60,928 bases of DNA from Mycoplasma testudinis ATCC 43263. Lineage in GTDB: Bacteria > Bacillota_I > Bacilli_A > Mycoplasmatales > Mycoplasmoidaceae. Shown in pieces: positions 52,058-60,928 of this stretch. Below the pieces are notes generated by a model. It searched no databases, was not told the DNA's origin, and worked only from the letters and a program-made list of their open reading frames with translations. The stretch spans positions 1 through 60,928 of the forward strand of contig NZ_JHXT01000007.1 in assembly GCF_000687795.1 (NCBI RefSeq), written 5' to 3'. The position numbers were made by a program, and so were the translations under genes. How positions within the stretch are numbered: position 1 is the first letter of the stretch; each line of letters opens with the position of its first letter.

Positions 52058-53302
52058 TTAATCTTTATTTTCAATTCGTCCTATGTCGTTCTTTTGCAGG
52101 GTTAGTTTCTTATGAAATTGAATGTAGTATTTATGCATCGGCGTTTTAGCAACATCGATTAAATTTTTATTAGCGTCATATAATTTTTTGATTTTAATTT
52201 TTTGGTATTCATGCTTTGGTCCAAAAATACTAAAAATTTGTTTTTGTTGAAAATTGTTGCGACAAATAACTTCATATAGTGAACCTTCAGCCTTTTGGAT
52301 CACAAAAGCAAATGTTTGTTTAACTTTCCGGTCTTCTTCATGTAATAGCATTGCTTTTGTTCCGGGCTGACCGCGACTAAAGGCTGAACTGGTCGGGCGA
52401 TTTTCAGCATAGGTTAATGTCTTTTTGATGTTTTTTATTAATTGTTTTTCTTGCTTTAAATTTAAGTTATTCTTATAATATGCATCGATTGCTGCCCGGT
52501 AGGATTTGATGACTGTGGCAATGTAATTTAACGATCGCATTCGACCTTCAACTTTGAATGAAATAACTCCAATTTGCATTAAGTTTTTAATTTCATCTAA
52601 TAACATCATATCTTTTGGTGACATGGTGAATGTTGATCCATAAGATTTGGTTTGCGTTTCGTTTTTAAGGTCAAATAATCAGCGACATGATTGGGCACAT
52701 CCACCAACATTAGAATCACGTAAAGACCAATTGTTTGACATCATGCATCTTCCTGAATACGAGATACATACAGCACCATGAATAAAATATTCGATTTCAA
52801 CAATTCCCTTGACGTTCTCCATTAATGATGATAATTCATTCATGGTAACTTCACGTCCTAATACTATTCGTTGTAAGCCATTTTTTTTCCAGAATTTAGC
52901 TGCGAGACTATTAGTAACTGATTGTTGGGTTGATAAATGTATTTCTAATTGTGGATATGTTCGGTGGACATAATCGATAATGAATGGGTCAGCTACAATT
53001 AAAGCATCGACCCCGGTTTTTGCTAAATCGGCCATAAACTTAGGAAACCCAGCTAATAATGCATTGTGACAAATAACATTTACTGTAACGTATACTTTTT
53101 TATTAAGTTCGTGAGCACGATCACAAGTGTTCTTGATATCACTCATAAAAAAATTAGATGCTTGAGATCTTAATGAATAAGCTTTTGCACCTAAAAAGAC
53201 AGCATCAGCACCATACTCTAAAGCAATATTAGCTTTTTCATAATCTCCTGCAGGTGCTAATAGTTCAGATTTTGTTAATTTATTTTTTACTTTCATTTTC
53301 AT
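52058..53302 (-). CDS. U32-family protein (TrhP/YegQ-like)
   Basis: The 414-residue protein has the U32 hallmark ELLAPAGDYEKANIALEYGADAVFLG at its start. The Cys-rich block EYFIHGAVCISYSGRCMMSNN, with CAQSCRW further on, follows in the middle; the W is UGA. The U32 family includes YegQ/TrhP-type proteins that hydroxylate uridine-34 in tRNAs. The Cys residues fit a metal or Fe-S site. The start overlaps the end of the upstream U32 paralogue gene by 23 bases. It is the third-from-last of the tRNA-related minus-strand operon including alaS and mnmA. Confidence 0.85.
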
Positions 53303-54221
53303 TAGTTTTTTCCAAATGATAGATGTCTTTGATATTTCCCAAGAACGCTGGGGTAATTGCGTGAGGGCTTGATATTTTCTTAATTTGGTTAATTGATTCT
53401 TCTATTTCTAAAGCAGTTAATTTTTTGGCTTCAAGTTCGTTTAATAATTTTTGGTAGATTAATGTCATTTGTTCGCACCATTGTCTAGTTTGCATGACAT
53501 TATCGATTCGAATATAATCTATATTATAAGAAATTAATTTTTCAAGTACACTTACAACGCATAGTTCATATCCGCTAAACATGTGAGTACCAGTTTGATC
53601 TTGATAGATTGCGTTTGGTCATTTTCGCAAAGCTTCTTTAATTCATAATTGCTTTTGCTTTGCAAGACCTTTAATATGATTATAATTCTCAAAGTTGGAA
53701 ATCATGTTCCAACGCGAATGCATGATAAACATAAAACCTTGAGCTTGTAATTCAATTTTCATATTTGCCGGTTTGTGTTTAGCAATTTGAGCGATTTCTG
53801 TTAAAAATAGTTCTCTTGCTAGGACAACATGATTAATGTTATTCTTTTGAAAAAAGTTAAACTGTCCGTAGCTTGTTACTAGTGTTTCGGGATGATATAT
53901 TAAATTAATTTTCAAATTATTATCTTGAATAATTTCAGCAACTGCATAGTCTTGAAAATAGACGCCATCAACTTGTAACGTCTCAAGTTTTTTTAAAAAT
54001 TTTTCAAGTTTTTGTAGTTGTGGCTCAAAAAAGAATTGGTTAACTAATACAAAAATTTTAGTTTGTTTATTGTTTTTGGCAAGTTGTTTAATTTCGTTTC
54101 ATTTAAAGTAATTTGCACAACGCAAACTAACGTCTCGATGACCGATTAAAATACAGTCGATCTTTTTTTGAACGAATTCTAATGCTTGATTTAAATCGTA
54201 AGGCATTGTGATTAGCTGCAT
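53280..54221 (-). CDS. U32-family paralogue, 313 residues
   Basis: Reading UGA as Trp joins several pieces into a 313-residue protein from ATG 54221. The TIM-barrel-like pattern matches the companion U32 protein but lacks its Cys block: VDGVYFQDYAVAEII, LIYHPETLVTSYGQFNFF, NHVVLARELFLTEI and ELQAQGFMFIMHSRWNMI. It may be the non-catalytic partner in a heteromeric enzyme, as with paired U32 proteins in other bacteria. It lies between the RuvX-methyltransferase gene and the companion U32 gene, with overlaps or two-base gaps. Confidence 0.75.
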
Positions 54222-54223
54222 AA

Positions 54224-55219
54224 TTATTTTCTTTCAATAATGGCTAAACCATCGCCACTTTCATCAATTATTAAATTGTATTTATTTATATCTAAATTGT
54301 TTAAAAACTTTCTTAGTTGACGGTTTGATTCAATTAATGGTTCAAACCGTTTATTTTTTGTTAATTCATATTCGTGATAAACATGTTTTAATCAGATATT
54401 ATCGATGACAAGCACACCATGGTTGGTTACTTTTTTTTGATATTCATTAAACATTTCAACTAGTTGTTTTTTTGGTCCATCCAAAATTATTAAGTCATAT
54501 TTTTCTTGTGTTTGCCATTTGTTGATATCACTGTTGATAAGTTTTATTTTAGGGTTTTCTTTTAAATAATCACTTGCTAATTTAAAGCGGTTCAGATCTT
54601 TTTCTATAGAAGTTATTTTTTGAATCGAATTGATTTTACTTAATCGATAAGCACTATATCCACAACCTGTTCCAACTTCTAAAATATTTTTTATTTCATC
54701 ACGGGTGTTTAAATATTGTGTAAGAAATTGTAGGTTTGATTCACGCATCACAGCAACTTTTTGGATTAAACTTGTTTTTAGAATATGAAGTTCTAATGAA
54801 TGATTAATAAAAAAGTTTTGCATAATTACGCTCGCACTTAACCGATCAACGTTTTTGTCTCGAACCGAACCCTTTAATTGCATTTCAAAAAGTAATTCTT
54901 TCGCTTGCAATGTGGTGTGTCGTTCATCGGCATACAAATAATGAATTTGAGGAAATATTCTTTCAAAAAGAGAACTAAACTTTTCCACCATTAAAGTTGT
55001 TTGGCTTTTTGAACCATCCATGTTAAGTGGTCATCCAATAAAACAAATTAGAATTTGATAGCCATCTTTTTCTAAAAAACTTTTTAATTGATTAATAGCG
55101 AATTGAAAATTATTTTTTGGAAACAAAATTGTTTTTCACGGTGACGCGATTAATGTTTCGCTGTCTGAGAGGGCCAACCCTAAATATTTGCTGCCGACGT
55201 CGATTGCAAGATAGTGCAT
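54224..55219 (-). CDS. fusion of RuvX (YqgF) and an O-methyltransferase-like domain
   Basis: One 331-residue frame starts at ATG 55219, with UGA as Trp. Residues 1-140 are RuvX/YqgF-like: AIDVGSKYLGLALSDSET at the N-terminus, IGWPLNMDGSKSQTT, and YADERHTTLQAKELL with RLSASVIMQNFF. Residues from about 145 are a class I methyltransferase: LKTSLIQKVAVMRESNLQFL, then ILEVGTGCGYSAY (SAM-binding), SIEKDLNRFKLAS and DLIILDGPKK. This resembles TrmR/YrrM, which methylates hydroxyuridine-34 in tRNA. No stop or frameshift separates the parts. RuvX processes 16S rRNA ends. The U32 genes next door could supply the hydroxyuridine substrate. Confidence 0.8.
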
Positions 55220-55225
55220 TGAGAA

Positions 55226-57922
55226 TTAAATAATTTCCTTTAAAAACTCTCGGATTTGGTTAAGTGATAAAACTTGTGTTGTTCCACCTTGTGCAAAATT
55301 AGGCTTGCCTCCACCACGTCCTAAAAATTTCTTATTAATTTCTTGAACTAGTTGGTTAGCGTTCATTTTATGAGCTGCAGATTTTGTTGCTACAAAGTAT
55401 TGTATCTTTTTGTCTTCTTGATTAAAAACAATAAATAAAATATCTTGATTTTCATTAACAGCCGCAGTTAATGCATCGTTAATTTCGTGAATTATGCCAT
55501 TTTGTAAGAAGGTAAAAGATACATTGTTTTCAATGTTATTTACAAATAGTTTTTTGTAATTTTGAATTTCGTTTAAACGAACAGATTTATCGTGTTCTAA
55601 TTTAATCTTATGATAATCGTCTAATATCGTTTCGAAGTGTCTCAAACTAGAGCGTAATTGTTTAATGTCCTGAGGAATTTTAAAGTCTTGCAACGATTTG
55701 ATAAATTCTGGATTGTTTAGTTTCAATTGCTGATATTCTTTTTTAATTTCTTCAATCGTATTTACAAAGGATTCATTTTTTTGTTGTAAATATTTTTTGG
55801 TAGTTTCAAACGAACTCAAAATTTCAATTCGTCAGGATCCAGCACCTCGAGAACTATGATCAAAAATATAGCAATCTTCAATTTCGCTTGTTTTATCCAA
55901 ATGAGTACCACCACATAATTCGACACTATAATCACCTATTTTAATAACACGTAATTGGTCGTGTTTTTTATATTCGTCAGCGAAGTATGCAATGGCATTG
56001 AGTTTTTTTGATCCCTCAAGATCTGTGTGAATAACTTGAATCGGAATATCTAAAGCAATGATCCGGCGAATTTCGTTTTCAACGTTAGTTATTTGTTCAT
56101 CACTTAGACGTGTTGGATAAGTAAAGTCAAGGGTTGCTTTTTGCGCACTTTTAAATGCACCTTCTTGTTTGATTGTTGGTCCTATAATTTTTTTTAAAGC
56201 GGCGTGTAAAACGTGTTCTAAAGTATGGTTTTTTCGAACTAGTCTTCTCCATTCAGGATCGTGGCTTAACGTTCATTTTTCGTTTAATTTAAATGAAGCG
56301 TTTGTAAAATGATGTAAGTGTTGCAAATGCGGCGCTTTTAAAACGTTATCAAAGTGGACTTTGATGTTATCTTTTATGGCATACCCTTCATCGAAACGTT
56401 GACCACCAGAAGTTGCGTAAATGACTGTCTTATCAAAGACAACAAAACCCGATGAGTTAACAATCGACTCAACTCGGTTAAATTGATCATCAAATAAAGC
56501 TACAACTTGAGCTTGAATATTGTTTGCGTAATAATCGAATTCACTTTTAACTTCTAAAGCAAGTAAATTTGGATTTTGTTTTTCAATCCCAATGACATTA
56601 CCGTTTTTTGCCTTTGATATCGCTTGGTGTTCTTTAAATAAAACGTCAAATTCATTCCAGTTTAATTTGATGTTTTTTTCAGCTGCTAATTCTTTAGTTA
56701 ACTCTACAGGAAAGCCATAAGTTTCCACTAATTTAAATAATGTCCTGCCATCTAATGATTCATTTTGAACAGCTTGATTAAAAATTGCTAAACCATTATT
56801 AATTGTTGTTTTAAAGGTTTGTTCTTCAGCTTTTAAGGTTTTGATAATAAAGTCACTACTTGTTGCTAAATATGGGAAGAAATCTTGGTAAATTTCAATG
56901 ATTTTTTTAACTACAGTTTCGAAAAAATCTTCTTTAATATTTAATTTAAAAGAGTGTACTAAAGCTCTTCGGAGTAAACGTCGAATGATGTAACTACGTT
57001 CTTTAGAACCAGGAACTACTCCGTCTGATATTGCAAACACACACGCTTTTAAGTGATCAGCAATTACCCGGAACGAAATTAAGCGTTTATGTTTGATTGG
57101 GTCTTTAGAAAAATAATCGTCAATAACATATTTTTGGTTGGTGTATTTTTCAATTTCTTGAATGATTGGTAAAAATAGGTCTGTGTCAAAATTAGTTGGA
57201 ACTTCTTGTAGAACACTAGTTAATCTTTCTAAACCAGATCCCGTATCAATATTTTTTTGCGTTAATTCACTATAATTATTTTTCCCATCATTATTGAATT
57301 GGCTGAAAACGATATTTCAGATTTCCACATATCGATCATTTTCAATATCTTCTTGAAATAACTTTACACCGATTTTTTGAGGGTCATATTTTTCTCCACG
57401 GTCGTAAAAAATTTCGGTACAAGGTCCGCAAGGACCAGACCCTAAATCCCAAAAGTTACGTTCACGATTACAACGTACTAAATGATCGGGTTTGATTCCA
57501 ACTTCGATTCAGTTATTATATGCGTCGTCGTCTTCTTCAAAAACACTAATATAAAGTTTATTAACATCTAATCCATAATGGTTAACTAATAAGTCATAAC
57601 CAAAATGAATGGCTTGCTTTTTAAAGTAATCACCAATTGAAAAATTACCTAACATTTCAAATAATGTTTGATGGCGACTTGTTACTCCAACATTTTCGAT
57701 GTCATTGGTTCTTAAACAGCGTTGGGAATTTACTAATCTTGGCGCTGGTGGAGGAGTTTTTCCTGAGAAGTAGTCTTTTAAAGTTGCAACTCCAGCATTG
57801 ATTCATAAAAGTGAGGGGTCATTTTTAGGAACTAATGATTGTGAATCTACTAAAAAATGTTGGTGCTTTTTAAAAAAATCAATTCAGACTTGGCGGACTT
57901 GATTACCAGTAAGTTTTTTCAT
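55226..57922 (-). CDS. alaS: alanyl-tRNA synthetase
   Basis: The 898-residue protein spans several UGA-Trp codons. The catalytic domain shows the class II AlaRS features [33 protein letters not shown] and DTGSGLERL, then [12 protein letters not shown]. The editing domain has the zinc-binding HTLEH near 56213. The C-terminal DHHA1 domain ends in [13 protein letters not shown]. It charges tRNA-Ala and clears Ser and Gly mischarges. It starts 25 bases after mnmA and ends six bases before the RuvX fusion gene, so all belong to one minus-strand operon. Confidence 0.96.
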
Positions 57923-57947
57923 GTTAAATTGCCTATATATAAGTTAT

Positions 57948-59147
<1,200 letters not shown>

Positions 59148-59318
59148 TTATATAAAGGATACAATTTTATTAATATTTATCATTATAAAATAGAATTTTG
59201 TTATACTTATAAGGCGTCATTATCTAAATTTTGGCTAGTAAATGCAATTTTTTTATACAAAATTTATTGAAAGATAAGTTTTAGGGTAAAATATATAAGG
59301 TCTTTTAGTCAAATTTTT

Positions 59319-59393
59319 GGCCACATAGCTCAGCGGTAGAGCAACCGGCTGTTAACCGGTTGGTCACAGGTTCAAATCCTGTTGTGGCCGCCA
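59319..59393 (+). tRNA. tRNA-Asn (anticodon GTT)
   Basis: Acceptor GGCCACA/TGTGGCC, anticodon arm CCGGC-TGTTAAC, T-arm GGTTCAAATCC and encoded CCA. First of six tandem tRNA genes. Confidence 0.95.
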
Positions 59394-59398
59394 TATAT

Positions 59399-59475
59399 GG
59401 CGCGTTGGTGAAGCGACTTAACACACACGCCTTTCACGCGTGCACTCACGGGTTTGAATCCCGTACGCGTCACCA
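59399..59475 (+). tRNA. tRNA-Glu (anticodon TTC)
   Basis: Acceptor GGCGCGT/ACGCGTC, anticodon stem CACGC/GCGTG around CTTTCAC, and encoded CCA. The 3' end matches a 12-base sequence at 46872-46883. Confidence 0.93.
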
Positions 59476-59526
59476 TATAAAATAAAGATCAACAAGCCAA
59501 CAAATATACCAGTGTTGGTTTTCTAT

Positions 59527-59602
59527 GGAGTGTTAGCTCAGCTGGGAGAGCATCTGCCTTACAAGCAGAGGGTCGGGGGTTCGAGCCCCTCACACTCCAC
59601 CA
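59527..59602 (+). tRNA. tRNA-Val (anticodon TAC)
   Basis: Acceptor GGAGTGT/ACACTCC, anticodon stem TCTGC/GCAGA around CTTACAA, and encoded CCA. Confidence 0.95.
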
Positions 59603-59607
59603 TTTAC

Positions 59608-59684
59608 GCCGACTTAGCTCAATTCGGCAGAGCAACTGACTTGTAATCAGTAGGTTGTAGGTTCAATTCCTATAGTCGGCACCA
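59608..59684 (+). tRNA. tRNA-Thr (anticodon TGT)
   Basis: Acceptor GCCGACT/AGTCGGC, anticodon stem ACTGA/TCAGT around CTTGTAA, and encoded CCA. Confidence 0.95.
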
Positions 59685-59687
59685 GAC

Positions 59688-59763
59688 GCATCTTTAGCTC
59701 AGCTGGTAGAGCAAGTGACTCTTAATCACTGGGTCGTGGGTTCGAGCCCCTCAAGATGCACCA
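59688..59763 (+). tRNA. tRNA-Lys (anticodon CTT)
   Basis: Acceptor GCATCTT/AAGATGC, anticodon stem AGTGA/TCACT around CTCTTAA, and encoded CCA. It reads AAG, so a separate tRNA-Lys(TTT) is expected elsewhere. Confidence 0.94.
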
Positions 59764-59764
59764 G

Positions 59765-59848
59765 GCACTCGTGGCGGAATGGCAGACGCGCTAGACTTAG
59801 GATCTAGTTCTTAGCGGAGTGGGGGTTCAAGTCCCTTCGGGTGCACCA
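59765..59848 (+). tRNA. tRNA-Leu (anticodon TAG)
   Basis: Acceptor GCACTCG/CGGGTGC, anticodon stem CTAGA/TCTAG around CTTAGGA, a long variable arm and encoded CCA. Last of the six-gene tRNA cluster. Confidence 0.94.
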
Positions 59849-59891
59849 TTTAAAATAAAATTTTTCAAAAGTTATTTTTAACTTACAACAT

Positions 59892-59918
59892 AATAAGCAC
59901 TACGTGCTTATTTTTTTT
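59892..59918 (+). terminator. Rho-independent terminator of the tRNA cluster
   Basis: AATAAGCAC/GTGCTTATT forms a 9-bp stem with a three-base loop and a T run. Confidence 0.9.
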
Positions 59919-60021
59919 GCTTTATATGGATTTTTCAAATAAAAATGCTTATTTTCTTTGTTTTGAAATAAGTTTAATAAAATCAACTAATACTTTAAGC
60001 ACTTTATTAAAAGGGAATTTT

Positions 60022-60438
60022 ATGAAAAAGAAAATTATTCTTGGTTCAACCACAATTGGTACTAATTTAAAAAAACAAGCAATTGCATATTTGGTTGCAA
60101 AAGGTTATGAAGTGGATGATAAAGGTGAAGTAGATTCAGATGCTGAAAATGATTATGTTAATTTAGGAAAAGAAATTATTGACAAAGTACAAAAGGATTT
60201 TGAAAACCACCAAAACGACGGTTCAATTATTGCTGGAATTGGTTTTTGTCGTTCGGGGAATGGTTTTGCAAAAAAATTACAAACTAATACCTCAGCAAAT
60301 GTTTTCCGAGTTGATCCTTTAAAACTTGAAGAAGCCAGTCATAGTAATAGTCATTTTTTGACTTTTGGGACCGAATCGCATAATATCGATGAATTCAAAA
60401 AAGCGTTTGAAGCTTGAGAAAAAAGCCAAAATCATTAA
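60022..60438 (+). CDS. RpiB/LacAB-family sugar-phosphate isomerase
   Basis: AAAGGGA precedes ATG 60022. The 138-residue protein has the RpiB-like layout, KKKIILGSTTIGTNLKKQAIAYL then YVNLGKEIIDKV then IAGIGFCRSGNGFAKK, and a final helix including UGA-Trp. RpiB interconverts ribulose-5-phosphate and ribose-5-phosphate; LacAB isomerises galactose-6-phosphate. The Cys active-site motif (usually C-G-T/S-G-x-G) reads CRSGNG here and the substrate loop is divergent, so the exact sugar is uncertain. A terminator follows. Confidence 0.8.
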
Positions 60439-60453
60439 TTCGGTTTGATTTAG

Positions 60454-60494
60454 ACGTAAATTTTTTAATTTGAAATTGCATTTTTACGTTTTTT
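60454..60494 (+). terminator. Rho-independent terminator
   Basis: ACGTAAA pairs with TTTACGT across an AT-rich inner region that also pairs, followed by a T run. Confidence 0.7.
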
Positions 60495-60622
60495 GGCTAA
60501 AAATTAAGTTTATTCTATTATTCTTTATATTGTGAATATTATCTAGATTTAAATCATTTAATTTAAAGATACAAGGGCCATGGCGTGAGGTTTCATAAAA
60601 TAAATAGGTGGTAGAAGAACAG

Positions 60623-60928
60623 TTAGTGAATTGTATTATCTAAGGAATAATTGATGAAATATCCCTCTAACATTTTTGTTTTTAGCAATCCCTTTGATCC
60701 ACTTTTATAAGTTATAGTTTCTGTTTCTATAATATTACTTTTTTGATTTGAAAAATTATACACAACTTGATAGTTTTGGTCTAATTTTTTGGCAGACGAA
60801 AGTTGAGCGTGTTGTAATATTCTTATAAGCGAATGACCTCCCGTTTGATGTTTCATCTTCTTTTGAATCATAAAATATTGTTTTCATTCAATCAATGATT
60901 TTATTTTATTAACAATCGTGTTTTTGAA
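60623..60928 (-). CDS. C-terminal part of an unknown protein (partial at window edge)
   Basis: With UGA as Trp the frame stays open from the right edge of the window to TAA at 60623-60625, giving the last 101 residues. The piece is basic, with one possible amphipathic helix (IVNKIKSLIEWKQYF), and has no recognised motif. ATG 60871 is probably internal because the frame continues upstream. Confidence 0.55.

Noticed and set aside
55820-56272. Apparent break in alaS
   Set aside because: Only UGA-Trp codons interrupt the standard-code frame; the editing-domain motif is present.

Overview
This window looks like chromosomal DNA of a mollicute (mycoplasma/ureaplasma-type bacterium). It is very A+T-rich, and almost every recognisable gene (dnaE, mutM, alaS, mnmA, rplJ-linked genes, F1-like ATPase genes) is open only if UGA is read as tryptophan. 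There are many lipoproteins with a Cys lipobox, no peptidoglycan genes, and compact RNA and protein genes. The gene orders dnaE-exonuclease-mutM-coaE, ppa-recU-HU and ruvX-alaS-mnmA recall the pneumoniae phylogenetic group (which includes Ureaplasma and Malacoplasma). That placement is an inference from remembered synteny, not a search.

Region by region: 1-1070 holds a partial gene, a terminator and an unknown protein. 1071-6100 is a minus-strand ABC importer (substrate-binding lipoprotein, two FecCD-type permeases, one ATPase). Its leader is about 0.9 kb long and contains two tandem cobalamin-riboswitch-like RNAs, an intrinsic terminator and a third hairpin. 6189-16233 carries a membrane protein and then a DNA-replication and repair block: dnaE, a 5'-3' exonuclease, mutM, coaE, and dnaB/dnaI-like helicase loaders. 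16425-21853 holds tRNA-Leu, ppa, recU, HU, a small unknown protein, the L10 leader with rplJ-rplL, rpmF and small genes. 21873-31804 is an accessory stretch: a hydrolase, lipoproteins, a Bax-inhibitor-like protein, two tRNA-Ser genes, a gene pair behind a promoter with an A16 tract, an atypical gene fragment and an MFS-type transporter.

31917-46731 is the most coherent accessory system. A strong promoter and a ~400-nt leader precede a 1251-residue DUF31-type serine peptidase. Seven genes of an F1-like (X0-type) ATPase follow: a polytopic membrane protein, a small protein, gamma-like, epsilon-like, a surface-anchored protein, alpha-like and beta-like. A second DUF31-type lipoprotein peptidase ends the run. 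This matches the known association of F1-like ATPases with immunoglobulin-cleaving MIP peptidases in mycoplasmas, although no clear MIB partner is seen. 47156-51890 holds two divergent paralogous surface proteins, one ending in a discoidin-like domain, around a decayed AlbA_2-type gene and a large inverted repeat.

52058-59102 is a minus-strand tRNA-maturation block: two U32-family proteins, a RuvX-methyltransferase fusion, alaS and mnmA. 59319-59848 is a six-gene tRNA cluster, followed by a RpiB-like isomerase and a partial gene.

The least expected signals are the tandem cobalamin riboswitches controlling a BtuCDF-like importer in a mollicute, the homopolymer-spaced promoter, the RuvX-methyltransferase fusion and the peptidase-flanked F1-like ATPase operon.
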